In this document: in pieces, positions 42,540-50,399 of the stretch
Layout of the letters: every line of letters begins with the position of its first letter
Numbering within the stretch: the stretch's first letter is position 1
Origin: Algoriphagus boseongensis
Lineage (GTDB): Bacteria; Bacteroidota; Bacteroidia; Cytophagales; Cyclobacteriaceae
Reading direction: 5' to 3'
DNA: 64,000 nucleotides
Assembly: GCF_004362805.1 (NCBI RefSeq)
Contig: NZ_SNYF01000009.1
Coordinates: 172,622-236,621 of the forward strand
The notes under the pieces: model-generated
Seen by the model: only the letters and a program-made list of their open reading frames with translations
Database searches by the model: none
What the model was told of the DNA's origin: nothing
Position numbers and translations under genes: made by a program

Positions 42540-43694
42540 ATGAAATCATTATATTTATTTATTTTAGCTTCGGGATTATTAATGTCTTGTAAAAATGAAA
42601 ATGTTGAATCAGATTACTTTAAAGGAAATAGAGTTTCACTAATTAAGAATGATTCAATTTTTTTTGAACTTGATAGTATTTCAACTTCTAGGAATTCTTC
42701 ATCTCAAATTATTAAGGTTGAAGATGACTATTATTTTTCATTTTTAAATAAAAAGAACAATTCAATATACTTTTATGATTTATCTTCCTCCGATTTAAAA
42801 AAGCAGATTATTTTAGATGTGAATGGAAAAGATGCAATTGGTAAACTGTCAAATTATTATTGGCTTAATAAGGACTCAATATTTCTTTATTCCTATGGAA
42901 GTGCAAAATTTACAATTATTGATTCAGAGGGTTTTGTTAAAAAAAGTTACCATATTGAAAATGGAATAAGCGCTGTAAGACCTGAAATAGATAGTTCAAG
43001 ACCACTATTTCGATTTGGGAACAAAATTGGATTTAATTGTTGGGGTTCAGAGAAAGAGTATTACAATAATTCATATTTTAATGAAAATGCATTTATGTTT
43101 TTTGATTTGGAAAATGAAGAAAAGGATTATAGGATATCATATCCTGATGTATACAAGGGCGCGATTTGGGGTGTTCAATTTTTTCAATTTTACCATGAAT
43201 ATAATAAAATAGACAGTTTGTTGGTTTTAAGTTTTCCTATTGACAATGATTTAACTATTTATGATCTAAAAAACAACCAACTTAGAAGAGTTTCATCGGA
43301 GGTTGGAAGAAGAATAAATGTTGAACCCCTATCTTATAAGGCTGGAAAAATTAATCCTGATATAATCAATGAGGTTAAGCATCAAATGAGACAAGATTAT
43401 TACTCTTTTATTAAATTTGATTCGACTAATAATATTTATATTAGGGTTTTAAATAAAAAATTTAAAGATAATTATATCGATTCTTTCTCTGGTTTAACTT
43501 CAGTGTTTGGGGAGTATTCTTTAGTATTTCTGGATAGAGATTTTAATTTTATAGATAGTATTGATTTACCAAATAATCAATACTTCTTAACATCTCTTTT
43601 CTTTATCGATGGTAAACTTTACTTAGAAAAAATTCAAAATTATGATGAAGATCTACTTGTTTTCGATGTTTTTGATTTTAGTGGGTTGCAGTAA
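42540..43694 (+). CDS. DUF4221-like propeller lipoprotein, cassette 1
   Basis: The 384-residue protein has a lipoprotein signal (LASGLLMSC17). The mature part is a chain of beta-rich units with Tyr/Phe/Asp-rich turns (FSFLNKKNNSIYFYDLSS, YWLNKDSIFLYSYGSAKFTIIDSEG, TIYDLKNNQLRRVS, LVFLDRDFNFIDSIDLP, FIDGKLYLEK), like DUF4221 and six-bladed propeller lipoproteins of Bacteroidota. Exact family placement is uncertain. Codon and base use are much more AT-rich than in neighbouring genes. It overlaps the CPGC lipoprotein gene by about 50 bases and is the counterpart of the 326-residue gene at 45217, though the two are not close in sequence. Confidence 0.65.
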   Translation: MKSLYLFILASGLLMSCKNENVESDYFKGNRVSLIKNDSIFFELDSISTSRNSSSQIIKVEDDYYFSFLNKKNNSIYFYDLSSSDLKKQIILDVNGKDAIGKLSNYYWLNKDSIFLYSYGSAKFTIIDSEGFVKKSYHIENGISAVRPEIDSSRPLFRFGNKIGFNCWGSEKEYYNNSYFNENAFMFFDLENEEKDYRISYPDVYKGAIWGVQFFQFYHEYNKIDSLLVLSFPIDNDLTIYDLKNNQLRRVSSEVGRRINVEPLSYKAGKINPDIINEVKHQMRQDYYSFIKFDSTNNIYIRVLNKKFKDNYIDSFSGLTSVFGEYSLVFLDRDFNFIDSIDLPNNQYFLTSLFFIDGKLYLEKIQNYDEDLLVFDVFDFSGLQ

Positions 43695-44070
43695 TCCAAG
43701 GAATATTGATTTAAATAAGGTTGAAGATTTTTCAAAAAATGAACCTAAAATTTTTATTCCAAATGCCGGTTGTCCCGGATGTATTAGTTTAGCAGAAGAA
43801 TTTTTATTGAAAAACAAGGGCTCTAACTGTGTTTCCTTTATTTTAGTTAATGTATTGTCTGAAAAACAACTCAAAATAAAATTAGGTTATGATGTATTAG
43901 ATCATTTTAATATTAAAGTTCAACATGGAGAAATTTTTGATGACTATGGTGTTTCAGGGTTTTATCCCTTTATAGTTTATTCTTCAGGAGAAGTTGATGA
44001 AATAAGTTCTGTAAATGAATCTTCTTTAGACAAATTAGAGGAGTATTTAAAAAACAATTGTTCTCTCTAG
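43642..44070 (+). CDS. thioredoxin-like CPGC lipoprotein
   Basis: The 142-residue protein has a lipoprotein signal (LFSMFLILVGC16), then KIFIPNAGCPGCISLAEEFLL, in which CPGC resembles the CxxC site of thioredoxin-fold proteins at the expected place after the first beta-strand, and YGVSGFYPFIVYSSGEVDE, which resembles the cis-proline strand (GFYPFIVY). It may act on disulfides in the periplasm. The neighbouring peptide is cysteine-rich, which makes it a possible substrate. It overlaps the 3' end of the lipoprotein gene by 53 bases, so translation may be coupled. There is no equivalent in cassette 2. Confidence 0.6.
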   Translation: MMKIYLFSMFLILVGCSNPRNIDLNKVEDFSKNEPKIFIPNAGCPGCISLAEEFLLKNKGSNCVSFILVNVLSEKQLKIKLGYDVLDHFNIKVQHGEIFDDYGVSGFYPFIVYSSGEVDEISSVNESSLDKLEEYLKNNCSL

Positions 44071-44283
44071 AGTATTTTTAAAATTCTATATATTTGGAAT
44101 TTTAGGTGGAGATATATTTTATTTGAGGAAATAATTTTATTGATAAATTATTAACTTATATTGAAATATACTAAAGTGCAGTATTTGTTTTTTTTAGACC
44201 TATGTCTTGTAAAAAATTTTGGAAATAAGTTCAGTTATAAAATATTTGTATAATTTAGGATAGTTTCTTTAAACTCGTATCCC

Positions 44284-44622
44284 ATGCGTTTTTTAGTCCC
44301 ATTCTTATTACTTTCTTTTTTGGTAATATTCTCTTGCACCGAAGCCAAGGAAGCCTCCCAAGAAATCCCGGCTGAATCTTTTCGAAAAGAAGTTGCCGCT
44401 ACAGAGGTGAGGGTGGGAAAAGCTGAGCGGAAGAGTTTTGACTACCTGATCAATGCCATTGGGAAGTTGGAGGCCCGGTCAGAGGTGATTGCACTGGTGG
44501 AGCGGGAAGGGTATCTGGAAAAGGTCCTGGTACTGGAAGGACAGGCAGTCCAAAAAGGTCAAGTCATCGCCACCCTCGACCGGCGGGAGGCGGAGTTTGA
44601 ACTGGAAAATGAAATAGTATGA
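44284..44622 (+). pseudogene. truncated duplicate of the RND efflux adaptor gene
   Basis: The frame codes for 112 residues. By eye, the first ~105 differ from the complete adaptor (46281) at about 14 positions, including the same lipobox (FSC18) and the same DRREAEF end. After ELEN the sequence leaves the family and stops (EIV*), exactly where the second repeat copy begins (44618). It lacks the hairpin and barrel domains needed for a working adaptor. Upstream, TTTAAACTCGTATCCC matches the region before the full gene. This is the junction of the presumed tandem duplication; it may still make a short lipoprotein. Confidence 0.85.
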
Positions 44623-44731
44623 TCCCAAACACACTTTTGTCCTTTCTCAGGGTCTTTGGATTTCCTTTTCCGAAGAATTCTTGGAAAGCGAGGAGGGCTT
44701 ACAGGGGGATTTATTTTTCTTTCAGAAATAG
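44618..44731 (+). pseudogene. C-terminal coding remnant, tail copy 2
   Basis: Thirty-seven residues and a stop (YDPKHTFVLSQGLWIS... then FFFQK), aligned to tail copy 1 without frameshift. It is one frame off from the truncated adaptor, so it is not fused to it. Confidence 0.5.
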
Positions 44732-44847
44732 CCTAATGGGCTTTTGGATAGCTAGTTAGCTTTACTAACTAAAATTTTTCTCCTCAAAATCAATCACTTA
44801 ACTAAATCAGTAAAATTATTTTCAAACTAAATTTGCAAATTTAGGTA

Positions 44848-44888
44848 GGGGGGGGGGTAAATTTTCAACGAAAGATCAAGGTCGGCGC
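44848..44888 (+). promoter_or_regulatory. G10 tract plus conserved block upstream of peptide gene 2
   Basis: Ten G followed by the same 31-base block as in copy 1. It ends 68 bases before the peptide ATG at 44957, close to the 75-base spacing in cassette 1. Confidence 0.5.
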
Positions 44889-44956
44889 GCAGGTCTGGAT
44901 TTTTTGCAGAGCCAATGGTTGGTTCTGGAATAGTTTTTACCACATTATTAATTAAA

Positions 44957-45169
44957 ATGAAAAAATTTAAAGTCTTAGTATTGCTTGGATTAACTTTTAG
45001 TATAGTTAATTTTTCCAATGCTGATTGCACAAGGGAAGTAACCTGTGGAGGACCGGGTTCTACTTTATCATGTTCTGGAAAGAGTTGTACTGGATCTAGA
45101 CCATTAGATCAGAATCCTTGGGTTGAATGTGATGGTTCAAGAAGCTATTGTTATCCTCAAGTTCCTTAA
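44957..45169 (+). CDS. small secreted cysteine-rich peptide 2
   Basis: The 70-residue product has a signal peptide (FKVLVLLGLTFSIVNFSNA) and a mature part of 46 residues with six cysteines, starting DCTREVTCGG and containing SCSGKSC. Beyond the signal and the DCT start it shows little resemblance to peptide 1, which has four cysteines. An in-frame ATG at 44915 would add 14 residues without improving the signal. It is followed by a perfect hairpin and then the lipoprotein gene, as in cassette 1. Function unknown. Confidence 0.65.
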   Translation: MKKFKVLVLLGLTFSIVNFSNADCTREVTCGGPGSTLSCSGKSCTGSRPLDQNPWVECDGSRSYCYPQVP

Positions 45170-45177
45170 TGTTTTCT

Positions 45178-45199
45178 TGCTAGCCCTTATGGGCTAGCA
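45178..45199 (+). terminator. 9-bp hairpin between peptide 2 and lipoprotein 2
   Basis: TGCTAGCCC (45178-45186) pairs with GGGCTAGCA (45191-45199) around TTAT, followed by TCATTTTAT. Probably a terminator or attenuator favouring the peptide over the lipoprotein. Cassette 1 has a different hairpin in the same place. Confidence 0.65.
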
Positions 45200-45216
45200 T
45201 CATTTTATCTATAGTT

Positions 45217-46197
45217 ATGAAAAAAATCTCCAATTTGATTGTTTTTATTTTATTTGCTTGTCAAGGAAATAAAATTCAAGAAATAGAACTTCAGCCCCTT
45301 TCTGATTATGAAAACAAAAGCTCTGAAAGTGTTATTTTTGCAGGAATCAGTTCGATGGATTTTGCAAATAATTTTTTCTTAATGACCGAGTTTGATTATG
45401 ATAGATATTATTTACTTTCCAGAGATAGGAATGAAATCCTGGAATTTAATGATACTTCAAAAGTAGAGTTTCCAAAGTATCCTAGTTTCGGAAGATTTTA
45501 TAATAATAATATTTGGTTGTATAGTTCCGAATTTAAAAAAGTATTTCAACTTTTCAATCAAGATATTGTGAATGAAGTGAAAGTAGATTCTCATACTGAT
45601 TTGTTAAATTTTGATGTAGATAATGAAAGATTAATTTATTCAAGGGTTGATTTTTCTGGTCCCCCATTTGTGCATGTTGATTTAAAAACTGGTGAAGAAA
45701 CTTTTTTCGGTAAATATTTTGATAACATGAAAGATTCATTTTTAAATCATTATTTATTAACATCATATTCCTTCATTCATGGGGACAATTATATTTTTGT
45801 TCTTCCTTATAATGGGATGATTTTGAAGTTTGATAAAAGTTTTGCCTTAATCGATAATGTAAGTGTTTTAGATTATCCTAATTTTTCTCAAGCTAAAGAA
45901 TTTGTTAATAATTATTATCAATCTAAGACTAATAGTCTTGTAAGTATTGTTTCAGATTGTAAAATAATAAATAATAAATTGTATATGTTGGTTTATGAAA
46001 GAAATCCAAATTTTTCTCTTAACCCAAGAACTGTTCTTGTATTTGATCTGAATAATAAGATTAATCTCGAAAAAGTTATTAAAATTGGAGGTGAGGATGA
46101 TTATTTTACAAAATTCTGTAAATATGAAAAGAATGTTTTTGCATTTTTTGAATATCAAACAAGCTCATTGAAATTTTTTGAATTCCCATATGATTAA
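45217..46197 (+). CDS. propeller-like lipoprotein, cassette 2
   Basis: The 326-residue protein has a short lipoprotein signal (LIVFILFAC14) and beta-rich repeats with aromatic/aspartate turns (DYDRYYLLSRDRNEILEFND, NIWLYSSEFKKVFQLFNQD, RLIYSRVDFSGPPFVHVDLKTGE, YIFVLPYNGMILKFDKSFALID, VLVFDLNNKINLEKVIKIGG), like six-bladed propeller or DUF4221 lipoproteins. It occupies the same cassette position as the 384-residue gene but is too different to align with confidence. AT-rich. It is followed by an 83-base gap to the adaptor gene. Confidence 0.62.
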   Translation: MKKISNLIVFILFACQGNKIQEIELQPLSDYENKSSESVIFAGISSMDFANNFFLMTEFDYDRYYLLSRDRNEILEFNDTSKVEFPKYPSFGRFYNNNIWLYSSEFKKVFQLFNQDIVNEVKVDSHTDLLNFDVDNERLIYSRVDFSGPPFVHVDLKTGEETFFGKYFDNMKDSFLNHYLLTSYSFIHGDNYIFVLPYNGMILKFDKSFALIDNVSVLDYPNFSQAKEFVNNYYQSKTNSLVSIVSDCKIINNKLYMLVYERNPNFSLNPRTVLVFDLNNKINLEKVIKIGGEDDYFTKFCKYEKNVFAFFEYQTSSLKFFEFPYD

Positions 46198-46280
46198 GGC
46201 GCTAATGGTTTTTTGGGATTTATTAAATTTATTTGAGGTATAAATTATATCTTAGTTCAATTAATTTGAACTCATACCCC

Positions 46281-47351
46281 ATGCGTTTTTTAGTCCCATT
46301 CTCATTGCTTTCTTTTTTGGCAATTTTCTCCTGCTCAGAAGCCAAAGAAGACTCCCAAGAAATTCCCGCAGAATCCTTCCGAAATGAGGTTTCTGCCACC
46401 GAAGTTCGGGTCGCCACCGCCGAGAGCAAGAGCTTTGATTACCTGATCAATGCCACCGGGAAACTGGAAGCACTCTCCGAGGTCAAGGCACTCGTGGAGC
46501 GAGAAGGCTACTTGGAAAAGGTCCAAGTACTCGAAGGGCAGTTGGTCCAAAAAGGTCAAGTTATCGCCACCCTCGACCGTCGGGAGGCAGAGTTTGCGCT
46601 GGATAAAGCCAAAATCAATCTCATCAAAGCCCAATCGGAATTGGAGGTCTTGAAAGTCCAATTCCAACTCGCTCTGGAATCCAAGGATCCTCAGGTAGTG
46701 AAGACTGTCCAAGAGCGTATTCGGGTTAACTCGGGCCTTTCCTTGGCCGAAGTGGAGCTCAAAGAAGCCGAACTGAATCTGGCAAGATGTGAAGTCCGGG
46801 CCCCAGTCTCCGGCCGGATCGCCAATATCAAGTTCAAGGAAGGCAGCTTGGTTACCAAAAATGCGGAGTTTGCCGAGATCTTGTCCACGGATCAGCTTTT
46901 GCTCCGTGTCAAAGTGCTGGAATCAGACGTTCCCCTGATTTCTTCCAGCCAAAAAGCCGAAATCTATCCCATCTCTGACCCTCAAAATGCCCTTCAAGGG
47001 ACTGTTTTGGCCATCAATCCCAAGGTGGATGAGAACGGGTTAGTAGAGGTGACCTTGCGTTTGGCAACTTCTAAAAATCTCCTGCCCGGCATGAATGCCA
47101 GAGCGATCATCCGCGCTCCTCAAAGCAATAGTTTGGTCGTCCCTAAAGATGCGGTGGTCTTTCGTTCTGGAAGAGCGGTGGTCTTTACCGTAGAAAACGG
47201 CAAAGAATCCAAGTGGAACTATGTGGAAGTTGGCCGGGATAATGGCCGGGAAATCGAAGTATTGGATGGAATCCCAGAAAATGCCACTGTGATCACCAGC
47301 AATAATCTCCAGTTGGCTCATCAGGCTCCGGTCAAAATCGTAACTGAGTAA
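46281..47351 (+). CDS. RND efflux periplasmic adaptor subunit (membrane fusion lipoprotein)
   Basis: The 356-residue protein (ATG 46281) is a lipoprotein (IFSC18) with the membrane-fusion layout: lipoyl half-motif VEREGYLEKVQVLEGQLVQKGQVIATLD, a helical hairpin (about 105-165), the second lipoyl half CEVRAPVSGRIANIKFKEGSLV, and beta-barrel and membrane-proximal domains (AVVFTVENGKESKWNYVEVGRDNGREIEVLDGI). It links an inner-membrane RND pump to an outer-membrane channel. The stop lies 3 bases before the first permease. A truncated duplicate lies upstream at 44284. Confidence 0.93.
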   Translation: MRFLVPFSLLSFLAIFSCSEAKEDSQEIPAESFRNEVSATEVRVATAESKSFDYLINATGKLEALSEVKALVEREGYLEKVQVLEGQLVQKGQVIATLDRREAEFALDKAKINLIKAQSELEVLKVQFQLALESKDPQVVKTVQERIRVNSGLSLAEVELKEAELNLARCEVRAPVSGRIANIKFKEGSLVTKNAEFAEILSTDQLLLRVKVLESDVPLISSSQKAEIYPISDPQNALQGTVLAINPKVDENGLVEVTLRLATSKNLLPGMNARAIIRAPQSNSLVVPKDAVVFRSGRAVVFTVENGKESKWNYVEVGRDNGREIEVLDGIPENATVITSNNLQLAHQAPVKIVTE

Positions 47352-47354
47352 GGG

Positions 47355-50300
47355 ATGATTCGATTTTTGCTGGAGCGGCCCATTGCGGTATTGATGTCTT
47401 TTTTGGCTCTGTTGGTATTCTCAGGGATCGTTTTGCGCTTGTTGCCGATTTCTCTTTTGCCTCCGATCGACGTTCCCCAGATCGTGGTCAAAGTCACCTA
47501 TCCCAATGCTTCCCCGGAATCCATTGAGCAAAATGTACTCCAGCAAGTCCGTGAGGGTCTGATCACGCTCAATGGGCTGGAGGAAATGGAAAGCAAGGCA
47601 GGCTCCGAAATCGGGACGGTTCGGCTGACTTTCGATTATGGCACCAGAATGGAATTGGCCTATATCGAAGTCAATGAAAAAATCGACCGCCTGACCAATT
47701 CCCTTCCCAAGGATCTTCCACGTCCCGAGGTGATCCGGATAAATACTTCCGATATCCCCGTCGCCCGAGTCCAAGTGATCCCCAAAGCCAATTCGGATGC
47801 CGTGGAGGTGAGTTTGCTCACCGAGAATGTGCTGAAAAAACGGATTGAGCAATTGCCGGGAGTCTCTTTGGTGGATATCAACGGGAAGCGGGAGCGGATT
47901 ATTTCCGTGCAGCCGGACTTGGAAGCCTTGGCCGCTTTGCGGATGACTCAGCAAAATCTGATCGAAGCCGTGCAGGCCGGAAATGCTGAGCTTCCCGGGA
48001 TTTCGGTCAAGGATGGTCAGTTTCGCTATTTCCTGAGATTGGCCACCCGGGTGGATACCCCGGAAGACATTGCGGCCCTGCCTGTCAGATCTCCCAATGG
48101 AACTATTGTACCTCTGGGAAGAGTGGCCCAGGTGCGCTACGAAACCCAGGAAATGTTGGGCTATCACCTGTTTGGAATGGAAGAGGGCTTGGTCATCACG
48201 GTTCACAAACAGGCTTCCGCTAAAATGAACGAATTGATCCCTGAGCTGAAAAAGTCCTTGGACTATTTCCGGGAGGACTACCCACAGGTGGAGTTTGCGC
48301 TCACTCAGGACCAAAGCAATCTCCTGAATGCCGCTATTTCCAATTTGGGAACCAGCTTGTTGTTTGGGGGGATTTTTGCCTTTGCCGTACTGTTTTTGTT
48401 TATCAAAGATTTTCGGATTCCCCTGATTATGGGGATCAGTTTGCCGACTTCTCTCCTGATCAGCTTCCTGGTTTTCTACTTTTTCAATATTTCCATTTCC
48501 ATCATTTCCCTTTCCGGCTTGGCCTTGGGAATAGGAATGCTGATTGACAATGCCATCATTGTGCTGGACAATATCACCCGGAAGCGGGAGTCTGGTCTTC
48601 CGCTTTTCGAAGCCTGTGTGCAGGGAGCCAATGAGGTGATGGGCGCTTTGGTCAGTTCGGTACTCACGACTCTGGCGGTATTTGTTCCGCTCGTGTTTTT
48701 GAGCGGGATTTCGGGAGCCTTGTTCTACGATCAGGCAGTCGCTGTGGCAGCTATCCTTTCTGTTTCCCTTTTGGTGGCCTTCGTGCTCTTACCCTTGTTG
48801 TATTGGTTGATTTTTAGGGTGGGAAAAAGAGATTCCAGCAAAGGAGAACCCCTGCTTTTTCAGCGGGTTTTGGGTGTGTATGAGCGAGGATTCGAGTGGA
48901 TTTTCCTTCGGAAAAAAGTGGCATTGATCAGTTTTTTGATCTTGATACCTGTTGGTTTAGGCTTGGGCTGGGTGTTGGAAACTACCGGTTTGCCGGAACT
49001 GGAAAAAACGGATGCCACGCTGGAGATCGACTGGAATGAACCTATTTCTGCTTCCCAAAACCGGGATCGAATGCTCCAGCTTATATCCGGCTTGGAGACC
49101 TTTGCCCAGGCGGAGGCCGATGTAGGGGTGAGGCAGTTCTTGCTTTTCGACGGGGACAATTCCATTCAAAAATCCCTGTTGTATCTCCTTTTTTCCTCAG
49201 AAACTGAAAAAGACCAGCAGTTGGAAATCCTCAGAACCCAAATCGGGAAGGAGTATCCTCTAGCCACTTTTATTTTGGGCGATGCCCCGAATGCTTTTGA
49301 TCAGTTGTTCAGCTCCAGCATGCCGTATTACGAGGTCAGATGGAAGGATTTGACTCAGAAAAAACCGATTCCTGCTTCCCAAATGAAGCCATGGTTGGAG
49401 GATTTCCCGGAGAAAAACTGGGTTCCAGGTCCAGGTTTGCAGGAAGAAAGCTCAGTCATTTTCAGTCTGCTATCTGACAAACTTGCCTTGTACCAAATCC
49501 CGGTGGAAAATGTTCAGGATCAGCTTTCCAAATTGTTTGGGGTTTTTACTATTACAGATATCCGCCGATTTGGGGAAGTGACGCCAATTCGTCTTCGGGA
49601 AAATCAGGGACGTTTTGAGGATTTGCTTCGAAACACGAGAGTTTATGCTTCTGACAGTACTTCCTATTTGCTCGGAGAATTTGTGGATTATCGCTACGCG
49701 GACCAGTACAAATATGTCACTGCAGATCGGGGAGGCATTTACCAAAGCTTGGAGATGAGGGCTGAAAATCCTGATAAAAACCGAAAAGCCTATTTGGATT
49801 GGGGGATTTCCAAAAATCTTGGGGTTGATGTCAAAGGGCAGTATTTCAAAGATCTGGAAAACGTCCGCCAACTCATTGCCATTCTCGGGATTTCGGTCTT
49901 GCTGCTTTACTTCATTCTGGCGGCCCAGTTTGAGAGTTTCGTGCAGCCTCTGATTGTAGTATTTACATTGCCTTTGGGAATAGGAGGGGCATTTTTGATT
50001 CTCCTGCTGACAGGTTCGACCTTGAATGTGATGTCTGCAATCGGTCTGGTAGTGATGCTGGGGATCATGGTGAATGATGCGATTCTGAAGATCGATACCA
50101 TTAACAGGCTTAAGGTTCAGTTTTCCTTGGAAAAAGGCCTGAGCGGTTCCCGACTTTTGGAGGCTGTACTCCATGAGGCCGGAAAAATCCGGCTCAAGCC
50201 CATTTTGATGACTTCGATCACGACGATTTTGGCTTTGATTCCGATTATTTTCAGTTCGGGATTGGGTGCAGATCTCCAGAGACCCTTGGTGTATGCGGTG

Positions 50301-50399
50301 ATTGGAGGTTTGACGATTGGAACGTTTACGGCTTTGTATTTCGTGCCGCTGATGTATTGGTTTTTGGAGGTGACAGTAGGTAAAAAGGAAAAGCTATGA
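47355..50399 (+). CDS. RND efflux permease 1
   Basis: The 1014-residue AcrB/MdtC-like pump has the RND layout of 12 membrane helices and two large periplasmic loops: start RFLLERPIAVLMSFLALLVFSG, PNASPESIEQNVLQQVREGL, the TM4 proton-relay region LALGIGMLIDNAIIVLDNITRKRE (one Asp where AcrB has two), and the C-terminal half with FILAAQFESFVQPLIV and GLVVMLGIMVNDAILKIDTINR. It would use proton flow to expel a drug, metal or lipid; the substrate is not readable. Its stop overlaps the next start by 4 bases (ATGA). Confidence 0.92.
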   Translation: MIRFLLERPIAVLMSFLALLVFSGIVLRLLPISLLPPIDVPQIVVKVTYPNASPESIEQNVLQQVREGLITLNGLEEMESKAGSEIGTVRLTFDYGTRMELAYIEVNEKIDRLTNSLPKDLPRPEVIRINTSDIPVARVQVIPKANSDAVEVSLLTENVLKKRIEQLPGVSLVDINGKRERIISVQPDLEALAALRMTQQNLIEAVQAGNAELPGISVKDGQFRYFLRLATRVDTPEDIAALPVRSPNGTIVPLGRVAQVRYETQEMLGYHLFGMEEGLVITVHKQASAKMNELIPELKKSLDYFREDYPQVEFALTQDQSNLLNAAISNLGTSLLFGGIFAFAVLFLFIKDFRIPLIMGISLPTSLLISFLVFYFFNISISIISLSGLALGIGMLIDNAIIVLDNITRKRESGLPLFEACVQGANEVMGALVSSVLTTLAVFVPLVFLSGISGALFYDQAVAVAAILSVSLLVAFVLLPLLYWLIFRVGKRDSSKGEPLLFQRVLGVYERGFEWIFLRKKVALISFLILIPVGLGLGWVLETTGLPELEKTDATLEIDWNEPISASQNRDRMLQLISGLETFAQAEADVGVRQFLLFDGDNSIQKSLLYLLFSSETEKDQQLEILRTQIGKEYPLATFILGDAPNAFDQLFSSSMPYYEVRWKDLTQKKPIPASQMKPWLEDFPEKNWVPGPGLQEESSVIFSLLSDKLALYQIPVENVQDQLSKLFGVFTITDIRRFGEVTPIRLRENQGRFEDLLRNTRVYASDSTSYLLGEFVDYRYADQYKYVTADRGGIYQSLEMRAENPDKNRKAYLDWGISKNLGVDVKGQYFKDLENVRQLIAILGISVLLLYFILAAQFESFVQPLIVVFTLPLGIGGAFLILLLTGSTLNVMSAIGLVVMLGIMVNDAILKIDTINRLKVQFSLEKGLSGSRLLEAVLHEAGKIRLKPILMTSITTILALIPIIFSSGLGADLQRPLVYAVIGGLTIGTFTALYFVPLMYWFLEVTVGKKEKL

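Larger units (their letters stand above)
44618..44905 (+). repeat. ~288-bp repeat, copy 2 (flank of peptide cassette 2)
   Basis: Second copy of the 41924-42206 repeat; conserved start, C-terminal coding tail, TTTACTAACTAAAA, TTTTCAAACTA, the G tract (ten G at 44848-44857) with the TAAATTTTCAACGAAAGATC block, and GTCTGGATTTTTT. The 44623-44956 interval (334 bases without a functional gene) contains only this repeat and a 50-base leader to the peptide gene. The copy starts inside the 3' end of the truncated adaptor gene, marking the duplication junction. Confidence 0.85.

Noticed and set aside
41924..44905. the repeat pair as ends of a transposon
   Set aside because: The copies are direct, there are no terminal inverted repeats, transposase or target-site duplication, and the copied region continues into the adaptor gene, which fits tandem duplication better.
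44827..45030. minus-strand frame of 67 codons over the second conserved block
   Set aside because: It is made of the reverse of the G tract and block and overlaps the peptide gene; no start signal or homologous frame in copy 1 was convincing.
47421..48314. 297-codon open frame on the minus strand inside RND permease 1
   Set aside because: It is fully antisense to a strongly conserved pump gene, has no recognisable family, and its amino-acid make-up (many His, Gln, Phe) is that of a shadow frame.
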